Origin: an uncultured Alphaproteobacteria bacterium
Lineage (GTDB): Bacteria; Pseudomonadota; Alphaproteobacteria; HIMB59
Length of the DNA: 51,111 nt
Reading direction: 5' to 3'
Assembly (NCBI GenBank): GCA_902575065.1
Contig: CACGPU010000009.1
Coordinates: forward strand, 1-51,111
The first letter of the stretch is position 1. Every line of letters begins with the position of its first letter. The notes below the pieces were generated by a model. The model saw only the letters and a list, made by a program, of their open reading frames with translations, was not told the origin of the DNA and made no database searches. Positions 8,230 through 16,662 of the stretch are shown here, one piece after another. The position numbers and the translations under genes were made by a program.

Positions 8230-8952
8230 TTAAAAAGTTGCAGCTTCAAAACCAAACCACTTTTTAATGAGAGCATTTAGTGATCCATCGTCTTTCATGG
8301 AGCTAATAGCTGCATTCATTTTGGCTTTTAACTCTGTATCAGATTCACGGATACCCATTCCAACACCTCCGCCGATTGAAACTTCTCCAATGTTTGCAAA
8401 TTCACCGTTTGACTCTGCAATAATCGATGCGAGGTAATCACCATCTGCTAAGACAGCATCAGCTTCACCATTTTGCACTGCAGATATTGTTTCTTCTGCT
8501 GTTGCAAATTCTACTAAAGTTGCTCCACTTTCAGCAACATAACCTGCCTGAATAGTAGCAGTTTGAGCAGCAATAACAGCACTGTCTACATCAATGTCTG
8601 CTCCGCTCATTCCCATGTATACTGATGGAGATGGTGGAAAATAATCTTGTGTAAAGTCAATCACCTCATCACGTTCTGCAGTAATTGACATACCAGCAAT
8701 AATTGTATCGTAGTTACCAGACACTAAATTAGGAATGATAGAGTCCCACTCGTTTATAACCCAAACGCAATCTAGATTTGCTCGAATACAAAGCATATCG
8801 CCAACATCTTTTTCAAATCCGTCAACTTCGCCATTATCGTTAATAAAATTATATGGAGGATAAGCACCCTCTGTGCCCATTCTTACTGTTTCTGCGAAAG
8901 CAGAACCAAATAAAAAAAGCGCAGCAAATGCTGATAGTATTATTTTTTTCAT
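8230..8952 (-). CDS. Periplasmic amino-acid-binding protein (SBP family 3)
   Basis: Substrate-binding protein of the ABC importer. The 240 residues have a signal peptide (about 1-20, cleavage after SAFA). A family 3 solute-binding fold follows: GTEGAYPPYNFINDNGEVDGFEKD near the N-terminus and GMSITAERDEVIDFTQDYF near residues 87-105. The AYPPYNF and acidic residues resemble lysine/arginine/ornithine/histidine/opine binders. An AAGGAG-type site precedes the ATG. First gene of the minus-strand importer operon. Confidence 0.93.
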   Translation of the reverse strand: MKKIILSAFAALFLFGSAFAETVRMGTEGAYPPYNFINDNGEVDGFEKDVGDMLCIRANLDCVWVINEWDSIIPNLVSGNYDTIIAGMSITAERDEVIDFTQDYFPPSPSVYMGMSGADIDVDSAVIAAQTATIQAGYVAESGATLVEFATAEETISAVQNGEADAVLADGDYLASIIAESNGEFANIGEVSIGGGVGMGIRESDTELKAKMNAAISSMKDDGSLNALIKKWFGFEAATF

Positions 8953-8958
8953 AATTTT

Positions 8959-8964
8959 CTCCTT
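8959..8964 (-). promoter_or_regulatory. Strong Shine-Dalgarno site of the binding-protein gene
   Basis: AAGGAG on the minus strand, 6 bases before the ATG at 8952. It is one of the few strong ribosome-binding sites in the window and suggests high expression of the binding protein. Confidence 0.85.
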
Positions 8965-9064
8965 GTTCTTCCTCTATTACTTCGAATAAATACTTAATAA
9001 AATATAAACTAAAATAGAATAAATAGATAAACTTTTTATAGAAACGCTCTAAATATTTGATTAA

Positions 9065-9445
9065 TTATGATGAATAGAACAAATCTGCGTTGATTATACT
9101 GCCATTTTGAATATCAATATTTTGATAGCGGATATTTCCCTTAATTTTTGCTGTTGACTTAATATAGATATCTTTAGCTTGAATATCTCCATCAACTTCT
9201 CCTTCAACTGTTATGGTATCAGCAGTAACAGTTCCCTTAACATAGGATCCTGGTTTTAAATTAATGGTTGATGACTTTATAGTACCAGTTAATTGTCCAG
9301 AAAAATCTATATAGTCTGTGGACTCAAGAGAGCCATTAATTTTTATATCTTTCGCTAGAGTTGATTGGTTGATAGTACTATCGGTGTCAAACATAAATTC
9401 AGTTTTTACTTCAGGTTTTTTTTCACTAGATCCAAACAAAGCCAT
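9065..9445 (-). CDS. Bactofilin family cytoskeletal protein (second of pair)
   Basis: The 126 residues have a short charged N-terminus and then the bactofilin (DUF583) beta-helix, with regularly spaced Ile/Val/Gly strands: INGSLESTDYIDFSGQLTG, VKGTVTADTITVEGEVDG, then IQAKDIYIKSTAKIKGNI. Bactofilins self-assemble into membrane-associated filaments that position cell-wall or appendage machinery. It shares one base with the upstream bactofilin gene, so the two are probably co-translated. Confidence 0.92.
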   Translation of the reverse strand: MALFGSSEKKPEVKTEFMFDTDSTINQSTLAKDIKINGSLESTDYIDFSGQLTGTIKSSTINLKPGSYVKGTVTADTITVEGEVDGDIQAKDIYIKSTAKIKGNIRYQNIDIQNGSIINADLFYSS

Positions 9446-9897
9446 TATTGATCAACCTCTTGATTTTCATTAACATCATCTTCTTTAACTTCATCAGTGG
9501 AAACTGGTGAATATGATTGGACAGTGCCCCTATGTCTTAGTGTGCCTTGGATTCTTGCACCATAACTTACTTGTAATGAAGCGTATTCAATTACTCCTTT
9601 AATGTTTGCAGAGTTATTAACGATCAAATAATCCTCTGAATTAATCTCACCATCAACACTTCCAGAAATGGTTATTTCTTGACCTGACATGTCTCCACTA
9701 AAAGCACCTTTGCTGTTTATATTTATATTTGAAGATTTTAGAGTTCCTGTAAGAGTTCCAGAAATATCTGAAGTTTCTGCTCCTTCAATTCGTCCGTCAA
9801 CTCTAACACCGGAACCTATGTTTACAGCTTTAGCATCATTATCTATTGGATTAGATTGTATTTCATCACCTGATAACTCAGTGTTATTTTCATCCAT
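9445..9897 (-). CDS. Bactofilin family cytoskeletal protein (first of pair)
   Basis: The 150 residues hold a bactofilin beta-helix (about residues 25-130), for example VRVDGRIEGAETSDISGTL and ISGSVDGEINSEDYLIVNN, with an acidic, disordered tail rich in Glu/Asp/Val. It differs from its neighbour mainly in the longer polar ends. Two bactofilins side by side suggest a mixed filament. No M23 peptidase gene, a frequent bactofilin neighbour, is nearby. Confidence 0.92.
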   Translation of the reverse strand: MDENNTELSGDEIQSNPIDNDAKAVNIGSGVRVDGRIEGAETSDISGTLTGTLKSSNININSKGAFSGDMSGQEITISGSVDGEINSEDYLIVNNSANIKGVIEYASLQVSYGARIQGTLRHRGTVQSYSPVSTDEVKEDDVNENQEVDQ

Positions 9898-10085
9898 TTG
9901 TTTATCCTAACACAATCTAAATATTCATAAAATCTAAATTATTTTCTAAAAACATTGAAATGATTAGGTTTTTAGAACTAATAACTTAGATTATTATAAA
10001 TTTAATTATATTTAACATATTAACTTGAAGATTTGCTTTTTTTAGCAATATCTTTGAAATCGAAAAAATGAAATATTACTCAATA

Positions 10086-10850
10086 ATGAAAATACTTGAG
10101 TTAAATCAGTTAGAAAAAAAATTTGGTGAAAATAAAGTTTTAAAAGGCATTAATCTTGTAGCTAATAAAGGAGATGTTGTAAGTATTATTGGAAGTTCTG
10201 GTTCAGGAAAAAGTACTATGCTTCGCTGTGTAAATTTCCTTGAAACACCTGATAGCGGAACCGTAAATGTTTGTGGTGAAATTATCGACTGTAGCGATGA
10301 AAATTTTAAAAAACCTAATAAGAATTTACAGTTGAAAATCACTTCAATTAGAAAAAAATTGGGTATGGTTTTTCAAAGTTTCAATCTTTGGTCTCATATG
10401 AATATCTTAGATAACGTTACGGAAGCCCCGGTTAATGTTTTAGGAATAGATAAAGGTCTTGCAGAAGAAGAGGCAATGATCCTATTAAAAAAAGTTGGGA
10501 TCGCTGACAAAGCTAAAGAGTATCCTTCTCTTCTATCAGGAGGACAGCAACAAAGGGCAGCAATAGCTCGAGCGCTCGCCATTTCTCCAGAAATATTATT
10601 ATTTGATGAACCGACATCATCTCTTGATCCAGAATTGGTAGATGAGGTCTTGTCTGTTATACGCAATTTAGCCGAACAGGGTAAAACAATGTTAGTTGTA
10701 ACTCATGAGATGGAGTTTGCTCGAAAAGTTTCAAATAATGTAATTTTTCTTCATGATGGTCTGGTAGAAGAGGAAGGACATCCTGACACAGTTTTCACAA
10801 ATCCCCAATCAGAGCGTTGCAGAAATTTCTTATTTAATAGACGCGAATAA
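10086..10850 (+). CDS. Polar amino acid ABC transporter ATP-binding protein
   Basis: A HisP/GlnQ-type ATPase of 254 residues. It has Walker A GSSGSGKST near residues 36-44, the Q-loop VFQSFNLW, the signature LLSGGQQQRAAIARAL, Walker B ILLFDEPTSSLD with a normal Glu, and H-loop VVTHEMEFARKV. It probably powers the two permeases at 5322-7033, since no other ATPase is near them. It is on the opposite strand and separated from them by the bactofilins. Start 10086 (MKILELNQLEKKFG) fits the family better than the in-frame ATG at 10068; neither has a clear ribosome-binding site. Confidence 0.9.
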   Translation: MKILELNQLEKKFGENKVLKGINLVANKGDVVSIIGSSGSGKSTMLRCVNFLETPDSGTVNVCGEIIDCSDENFKKPNKNLQLKITSIRKKLGMVFQSFNLWSHMNILDNVTEAPVNVLGIDKGLAEEEAMILLKKVGIADKAKEYPSLLSGGQQQRAAIARALAISPEILLFDEPTSSLDPELVDEVLSVIRNLAEQGKTMLVVTHEMEFARKVSNNVIFLHDGLVEEEGHPDTVFTNPQSERCRNFLFNRRE

Positions 10851-10872
10851 TAATTTTTTATAATTTATCACA

Positions 10873-11157
10873 GTGAATTCATTATTACTGTTCCTGGTAA
10901 GACTTCTAGACTTTTACACACTTATAGTATTTTTTTACGTAGTCGTATCTTGGTTGTTTCACTTTAACATATTAAATAGTCAAAATATTTTTTTGTGGCG
11001 AGTTTTTGAAAGTTTTAAAAAACTAACTGACCCTCCCTTAAACTATATAAGAAGATATTTACCAAATTTAGGCGGCTTAGATATTTCACCAGTGCTTTTA
11101 ATACTAATAATTTACTTATTTAAAGATTTACTGATTGAGTATTGGCCAAGAGGATAA
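10873..11157 (+). CDS. YggT family membrane protein
   Basis: A 94-residue protein with two hydrophobic segments (about 4-28 and 73-88) around a conserved loop. The loop reads DPPLNYIRRYLPNLGGLDIS, the P-x-R-R...P-x-x-G-G-x-D-x-SP pattern of the YggT family. YggT proteins are small inner-membrane proteins of unclear function, linked to osmotic stress or septum-related roles. The start is GTG at 10873. It lies 22 bp after the ATPase gene and 19 bp before folD. Confidence 0.88.
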   Translation: MNSLLLFLVRLLDFYTLIVFFYVVVSWLFHFNILNSQNIFLWRVFESFKKLTDPPLNYIRRYLPNLGGLDISPVLLILIIYLFKDLLIEYWPRG

Positions 11158-11176
11158 TGATAAGGAGAATAAAAAA

Positions 11177-12085
11177 ATGGCAGATATAATTGATGGAAAA
11201 GCTTTTGCAGCAAAAATTAGAGCTGAGGTAAAAGAAGACTCAGACAAATTAATCTCTCAAAAACAAGTAGATCCATGTCTAGCAGTGGTGCTAGTAGGAG
11301 AAAATCCAGCAAGTAAGGTTTATGTGGGGCAAAAAACAAAAATGGCTGCAGAATGTAATATAAAAACTAAAGATTACAAATTAGATGCAAATACAGATCA
11401 AGAAACATTATTAAAATTGATAGATGAACTTAACAATGATGACTTCGTTCATGGTATTTTAGTACAATTACCTTTGCCTAAGCAGATTGATGAGAGAAAA
11501 GTGATTGATGCTATTGTTGTAGAAAAGGATGTTGATGGTTTTCATGCTATAAATGCAGGAAGACTTTCCATCGGGGGTGAAATGTTGAAAAAAGCTTTTA
11601 TTCCATGCACACCTCTGGGTTCCCTTTTACTTTTGAAAGACCATGTAGAGGATTTAAAAGGTAAGAGTGCTGTTGTAATTGGTAGGTCAAATATAGTGGG
11701 CAAACCTATGTCACAACTTTTAATCGAAGAGTCATGTACTGTTACGGTAGTGCATTCCAAAACCAAAGAAATTGAAAAAGTTTGTTCACAAGCAGATATT
11801 ATCGTAGCAGCCATTGGAAGGGCTGAAATGATTGACTCAGAATGGTTAAAGGATGGTGCGGTTGTTATTGATGTTGGCATAAACAGAATAGCTATTACAA
11901 AAGAGGACGGAAGTGAAGGAAGTAAGATAGTGGGTGACGTAGACTTTGAAAGTGCCTCCACAAAAGCCTCAAAGATTACTCCTGTACCAGGTGGTGTTGG
12001 GCCGATGACTATTGCATGTCTATTAAGAAATACTGTAACATCAGCTTATCGTCATGCTGGTCTTGAGGACCCAAGATCAAATTAA
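11177..12085 (+). CDS. folD: Bifunctional methylene-THF dehydrogenase/cyclohydrolase FolD
   Basis: Converts 5,10-methylene-THF to 10-formyl-THF in the cytoplasm, supplying purine synthesis (PurH is also in this window). The 302 residues include VGENPASKVYVGQKTK with the catalytic Lys, GILVQLPLP, the Rossmann motif VIGRSNIVGKP and the closing PGGVGPMT. The start at 11177 is favoured by an AAGGAG site at 11162-11167 and by the family N-terminus. An upstream in-frame start at 11135 would overlap yggT and add an unlikely acidic extension. Confidence 0.96.
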   Translation: MADIIDGKAFAAKIRAEVKEDSDKLISQKQVDPCLAVVLVGENPASKVYVGQKTKMAAECNIKTKDYKLDANTDQETLLKLIDELNNDDFVHGILVQLPLPKQIDERKVIDAIVVEKDVDGFHAINAGRLSIGGEMLKKAFIPCTPLGSLLLLKDHVEDLKGKSAVVIGRSNIVGKPMSQLLIEESCTVTVVHSKTKEIEKVCSQADIIVAAIGRAEMIDSEWLKDGAVVIDVGINRIAITKEDGSEGSKIVGDVDFESASTKASKITPVPGGVGPMTIACLLRNTVTSAYRHAGLEDPRSN

Positions 12086-12088
12086 AAA

Positions 12089-12433
12089 TTAAGTTTTTAT
12101 TTTTCCTGAAATACTTGAACCAGGTGTTACGACATTTCCTTGCTCATCAACTATTACTGGACCGGAGACTGGATCAGTTACTCCCAATTCTGAACTGAGC
12201 TCCTCTAAAATATGTCTTATAGTGTCAAGATATGCGATCATTTGTTGGCGAGCATTGGCAAGACTATTTTCATCAACCCACTCAACAACGCTACAATAGG
12301 ATCTCTCACCTGTCTTTATAACTTTACGGGTAATAACTCCATCAGGATTTGAAAACTTCTTCATTGAGTCAATAAAGGATTGTTCATTACCAGGTTTAAC
12401 TTTGAAACGCACGACACTCAAAAATTTAGCCAT
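12089..12433 (-). CDS. Small ABM/dimeric alpha-beta barrel-like protein
   Basis: 114 residues. The N-terminal 65 residues (FLSVVRFKVKPGNEQSFIDSM, then YCSVVEWVDENSLANARQQM) show the strand-helix-strand pattern of antibiotic-biosynthesis-monooxygenase-like ferredoxin folds. A tail with PVSGPVIVDEQGNVVTPGS follows. No catalytic function can be assigned, and the family match is from pattern only. It lies 48 bp downstream of the export operon on the same strand and ends 3 bp from folD. Confidence 0.55.
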   Translation of the reverse strand: MAKFLSVVRFKVKPGNEQSFIDSMKKFSNPDGVITRKVIKTGERSYCSVVEWVDENSLANARQQMIAYLDTIRHILEELSSELGVTDPVSGPVIVDEQGNVVTPGSSISGKIKT

Positions 12434-12481
12434 AGCTCATCCTATTAAAATTATTAAATGAAAACATCATAATTCTTAGAC

Positions 12482-14584
12482 TTAAAAACTTATTTCTCTT
12501 ATAAGGGTCGCAGATATTAGATTTAATATTTTATCAAAATAGGACTGTGGCTGAATACCTACATTTGCAAGACCTAAAACTTTCTTATCGGAAAAGATTA
12601 TATTTTCCGACAATTTAAGGGTTACTTTATAATAGGACTTCTCAGATTGTATTCCTCCACCAGGTTTTTCTCTTGCAGCTATAGGGCCGTTAAAAATAGA
12701 GGTAACCGAGGGATAGAGGCTAAAATCGTCTACTGGTGATTTGCTTATGGACACTACTTCTAAGTCAACCTTTGGCATTTCAATTGAATTAGGAACAAAA
12801 AAACTATTTTTAAACTCTTTAACCTTTGAAATATCATTTTCAGATAAAAAAGCTATGACTTGAAATGACTCTTTATTTACAATTGACATAATTGGATCAT
12901 CTTTATTTAGCCATTGATTTTTTTTTAATTCAATTAAACTTACAATCTCTCCTTTAAATGGTGCGATGATATTTAACGATGATTTAATTTTTTCTAAATT
13001 ATTAATATTGGTTATAATTTTTTTTTCTTCACTTTTCATTATCATTAAATCTGATTTATTTTGATCACCCTCTAAAGCATTGTTTATTTGAATTGAAATT
13101 AATTTTTTTTCTTCAATAAGTTTTTGTATATCTGAATTAAGCGATGGAGAATTTAGTTTTATTAAGTCTGCTCCTAATTGTACAGATTGATTTTCTTTAA
13201 CGTATATTTCTGAAACTTGTGAATTTATTGTTGGGTAAATTGTAATGTATTCTTCTGATTGATAAATTGCTGGTATGGACTGTGTATTTTTCCAAGGGTA
13301 AAATAAAATAAATAATAGGGCTCCTAAAATTAAAATTGTTCTAATTATACGAATATTTAAAAAGAAACTAGAGCGTAGTTTCCACCATTGTCTTAACTCT
13401 TTTAAAATAGGCAGTGCTACAAACCAAATAATTTCTACTACAAAAAGAAATATTCCTAAAATTTTAAATGCAAAAAAATAAACCAGTAAAGCTATTCCTA
13501 TAAATAGGAAGAACCTGTATATCCAAGTCGACCAGGCATAAATAGTAATTAAATTTTGGCGTTGTTGGCTCATATGCTCAGGAGGGCTAAGGCTCAATCC
13601 AAACAACCAATTTCGCAATTTCCATTTTGCTATAGCAAATGCTCTAGGCTGAAGGTTGTCTATTTTTATAAAATCAGCAAATACGTAATATCCATCAAAC
13701 CTCATAAATGGGCTAATATTAATAAGAAGTGATGAAATCCATCCTGTCGTAGCAATGAAAAAAGCGGCACTTTTCAGAATTCCTGGATCAGATACTCCCC
13801 ATACAAAAGTAGCCAGCAATGCTAAATGTAGCTCTGTTGAAATTCCAGCAAAATTTATTGTCAGTCTTTTCTTATGATCTCTAAGTCTCCAAGCATTAGT
13901 ATTGTCCGTGTATAAAAAAGGAAAAAAAACTAAAAACGCAATTCCCATTGAATTGACATTACATCCAAAATTCTTAGCTGTGTAAGCATGGCCTAATTCG
14001 TGAATTGCTTTTACACCTACTAAAGCAATTGCATAAAAAATTAATCCATTAAAATTGAAGAAATACAAAAAAGTAGATAAAAATTCATCCCAGCTTTGAA
14101 TAACAAAATATATTCCAATAATACCAAAAAAGTAAATTATTGATCTAAAAATTTTTTTTCCAAAAAGCTTAGCTATATTTATTGTTCTGTCTAAAAAAGG
14201 ATCTGGCTTAATCAAAGGTATTTTAAAAAAAAGATAATTATGAATTAAACTTAAAAACCAATGTTTTTTTTTAGCCTGATGTTGAGCTAGTAATAGTTTA
14301 ACATCTTCTGAACTTGAGTGAGTTATTAAACTATTAACTTTTAAAAAATTTATAAAATCATCTAACTCCTCTTCCTTGATAGTAACTCCCTTGGCTTCTA
14401 CCTTTTCAATAAACTGTTTTGAGTCTACACCTGCAATCCAATGTCTCAGTATTCGAAAAGCATTTAAACCTAATGTAAAATATTTGTTTCTTAAATTATC
14501 ATAAATCAGCCATGATGGAGAACCGTCTTCCATAGGGGTTCCAGGTAAAAGTTGAAGATCTTGTCTTATTGATGGTGTAATCAT
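12482..14584 (-). CDS. PqqD-like / M50-like membrane / HlyD-like fusion protein
   Basis: A 700-residue inner-membrane protein with three parts. Residues about 8-88 look like a PqqD/RRE-type winged helix (SWLIYDNLRNKYFTLGLNAF, then ILRHWIAG). Residues about 145-430 are multi-helix and M50-like, with zinc motif HELGH (195-199), the FLVFFPFLYTDNTNAW loop (217-232) and a second motif NISPFMRFDGYY with Asp297. Residues about 440-690 are a HlyD-like barrel and coiled coil in the periplasm. Similar fusions are annotated as putative peptide zinc metalloproteases. It starts right after the GAF-HlyD stop and is the last gene of the export operon. Whether it cleaves anything or is purely structural is unknown. 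Confidence 0.85.
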   Translation of the reverse strand: MITPSIRQDLQLLPGTPMEDGSPSWLIYDNLRNKYFTLGLNAFRILRHWIAGVDSKQFIEKVEAKGVTIKEEELDDFINFLKVNSLITHSSSEDVKLLLAQHQAKKKHWFLSLIHNYLFFKIPLIKPDPFLDRTINIAKLFGKKIFRSIIYFFGIIGIYFVIQSWDEFLSTFLYFFNFNGLIFYAIALVGVKAIHELGHAYTAKNFGCNVNSMGIAFLVFFPFLYTDNTNAWRLRDHKKRLTINFAGISTELHLALLATFVWGVSDPGILKSAAFFIATTGWISSLLINISPFMRFDGYYVFADFIKIDNLQPRAFAIAKWKLRNWLFGLSLSPPEHMSQQRQNLITIYAWSTWIYRFFLFIGIALLVYFFAFKILGIFLFVVEIIWFVALPILKELRQWWKLRSSFFLNIRIIRTILILGALLFILFYPWKNTQSIPAIYQSEEYITIYPTINSQVSEIYVKENQSVQLGADLIKLNSPSLNSDIQKLIEEKKLISIQINNALEGDQNKSDLMIMKSEEKKIITNINNLEKIKSSLNIIAPFKGEIVSLIELKKNQWLNKDDPIMSIVNKESFQVIAFLSENDISKVKEFKNSFFVPNSIEMPKVDLEVVSISKSPVDDFSLYPSVTSIFNGPIAAREKPGGGIQSEKSYYKVTLKLSENIIFSDKKVLGLANVGIQPQSYFDKILNLISATLIREISF

Positions 14585-15919
14585 TTAGATACCAAGTGTT
14601 TGTCGAACAAAAATAATTGGTTTTCTAAATAAGTAAAAAAATAGTTTCACCTCTTCACCGAAAATTTTTGCAGTTCCTCTGAGTCCAATTCTTGGAGAGT
14701 TTTTAGCCATAAGAATTTCCGCTGTTACTCGGTAAGCTAGAGTGTTCTCACTGGTAAGTTCAGGCTCATAAGAAAATTTAGAAACCTTTGCAGGAATAAC
14801 ATTTAGTGGATCAGAGTCTAAAAAAACACTTATTTCTGCGTCTTTTTTGACTGTTATGGCATCTTTTACTGGCATCATTATCTCAATAACAACATTCGCT
14901 GGGTCAGCGATAACCATTATCGTCTCTCCGACCTTAAAAGGTTTGCCTATAAGTAGTGATTTATCCTTAATAACTGCAATTCCATCAGCAGGAGAATTGA
15001 TCGTAGATTCATCTAATAAATATTTCTGATAACTTAAGGTTTGTTCTACAAGTTTAATTTTACTCTGAAGTTGACTGACCATCGCTTTGTCCTCTTTACT
15101 TTGAAAAGAAGACTGTTTTGCCTGAAGTAACTCCGTTTCAATTACTTTTAATTCTTGGAAAGCCAAATCGTAATCATTTTGTAAATCTGTCTTTTCAAAA
15201 GAAATTAAAGTTGTTCCAATATTAACTTCATCATTATTTTGAATAAGAACATCTTGTATGACACCTTCGATAGGAGCATTTATAACGTATGGATCTTTTG
15301 GGACAATTTCTGATTTACCAACCGTTGAAAGAGAAATTGGAATGAACATACTAGCAATAATTCCAGCTATAATTAAAAATTGAAACCATGTATTTTTAAA
15401 AACTTTAATGGAACTTTCAAAAAAATTATTTTCTTTGAGCGATCCCATCGCGTGTCCAATAGATGAACTCAAGTGTCTAATGTACTCAATATCTTGCTCT
15501 TCCCAATTTTCATCTCTTGCAAGTATCAATGCTGCTTGAGGGCCTTTTTGATTTGAAAAACAAGGAACCCATAAAAGTTTATCTGGAATTGGATTTTCAC
15601 CTTTAGCAGGAATTAATGAGTCTTTTTCGATTGTAAATGGATGCGTATCAGGAGATCCTTCTTTTAATTTTTCTCTAATTATTTTCTGAGCTAATATAGT
15701 TGTCGAGGAAGTTTGTTCTACAACTGCTATGTCAGAAATAGCATCAATCTTAAATTTATTTGGGTTTGCCCATTCTCCAAAAAAAGCAAACACAAAAGGA
15801 GTTATATTTCTTAATTCATTTGTAACTGTATATCTGATTTCTACTAAAGATTTTGCTTCACGTAATTTTTTTTCAAACGTGAAAATCCTTGCTAAACGAT
15901 TTAATTGGTCTTGGCTCAA
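14585..15919 (-). CDS. GAF domain-HlyD family membrane fusion protein
   Basis: 444 residues. The N-terminal ~165 residues are soluble and GAF-like (TVTNELRNITPFVFAFFGEW, later LLWVPCF and QAALILARDENWEEQDIEYI). A membrane helix follows at about 179-200. The rest is a HlyD-type adaptor: lipoyl half-motifs VINAPIEGVIQDV and INSPADGIAVI, a coiled-coil hairpin at about 250-305, then barrel domains. The topology puts the GAF domain in the cytoplasm, where it could sense a ligand or contact partners. It overlaps the upstream adaptor gene by 4 bp. Confidence 0.88.
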   Translation of the reverse strand: MSQDQLNRLARIFTFEKKLREAKSLVEIRYTVTNELRNITPFVFAFFGEWANPNKFKIDAISDIAVVEQTSSTTILAQKIIREKLKEGSPDTHPFTIEKDSLIPAKGENPIPDKLLWVPCFSNQKGPQAALILARDENWEEQDIEYIRHLSSSIGHAMGSLKENNFFESSIKVFKNTWFQFLIIAGIIASMFIPISLSTVGKSEIVPKDPYVINAPIEGVIQDVLIQNNDEVNIGTTLISFEKTDLQNDYDLAFQELKVIETELLQAKQSSFQSKEDKAMVSQLQSKIKLVEQTLSYQKYLLDESTINSPADGIAVIKDKSLLIGKPFKVGETIMVIADPANVVIEIMMPVKDAITVKKDAEISVFLDSDPLNVIPAKVSKFSYEPELTSENTLAYRVTAEILMAKNSPRIGLRGTAKIFGEEVKLFFYLFRKPIIFVRQTLGI

Positions 15920-16662
15920 AATACAACTCGCCCACTCATTCCAGGCAGAAGGGCAGAGCTAGCGTTTGTAATAGTACCTTTTAGTTGAATTGTTTGGCTT
16001 ACAGCGTCAACATTTGCACCAATTCCACTTATAGAAGCATTGAATTCTTCTTGTATTTCATCAATATAAACAGTGATTGGATGGCCTATTGTTAACCAAG
16101 AAACCCATTCACTAGACACTACCATTTCTAATTCAAGAACATCAGTTTTTATAATCTTCATTAATTCAACTTGAGGCTGTATCGACTCAAATGCGTTTAC
16201 TACAACTTCCTCAACCGCGCCATCAAAAGGCGCTCTAATTTCACATCTATCTACATTTAATTCAGCAATACGTAATTCCGATTTTGCCTTCTCATACTCT
16301 GATATAGAAAGTTCAAGTTCATATTTTCCAATTGATCTCATCTGTAACATCTGTTCATCACTTTTTAATTTAATCAGTGCGCTATTTTCATTGGCTCTGA
16401 CTACATCTTTTTGTGCTTCATACAAACTACAATCGAATTGAATGAGTAAATCTCCTTTTTTAAATCTTTCCATTTCTTTTACAGAAATACTATTAATACG
16501 AGCGGCCAATTCACTGGAAAGAACAGCTTCTTGAGATGCAACCACTAAAGCTCTTGATTCCCTAACTTCGGCTTTAGAGGAAACAGTAAATAAGAGAGAT
16601 AAAATTATTATTTTAACCAGAAACTTTAACAAGTTTATCTCCATAATTTTCATGACCTTCAT
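15916..16662 (-). CDS. Periplasmic adaptor (HlyD/RND membrane fusion family)
   Basis: 248 residues with a signal peptide or anchor (KFLVKIIILSLLFTVSSKA) and a short adaptor. The lipoyl halves are AINSISVKEMERFKKGDLL and IRAPFDGAVEEVVV, with a short hairpin between them. A beta-barrel part follows and ends in LLPGMSGRVVF, as in RND adaptors. It overlaps the end of the giant protein gene by 50 bp and the GAF-HlyD gene by 4 bp. In-frame ATGs at 16653 and 16644 are alternative starts; 16644 gives the tidiest signal peptide. Confidence 0.87.
   Translation of the reverse strand: MKVMKIMEINLLKFLVKIIILSLLFTVSSKAEVRESRALVVASQEAVLSSELAARINSISVKEMERFKKGDLLIQFDCSLYEAQKDVVRANENSALIKLKSDEQMLQMRSIGKYELELSISEYEKAKSELRIAELNVDRCEIRAPFDGAVEEVVVNAFESIQPQVELMKIIKTDVLELEMVVSSEWVSWLTIGHPITVYIDEIQEEFNASISGIGANVDAVSQTIQLKGTITNASSALLPGMSGRVVF

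Noticed and set aside
11135-11176. Longer FolD starting at 11135
   Set aside because: It would overlap yggT and add an acidic extension unlike the family. ATG 11177 has a strong AAGGAG site.
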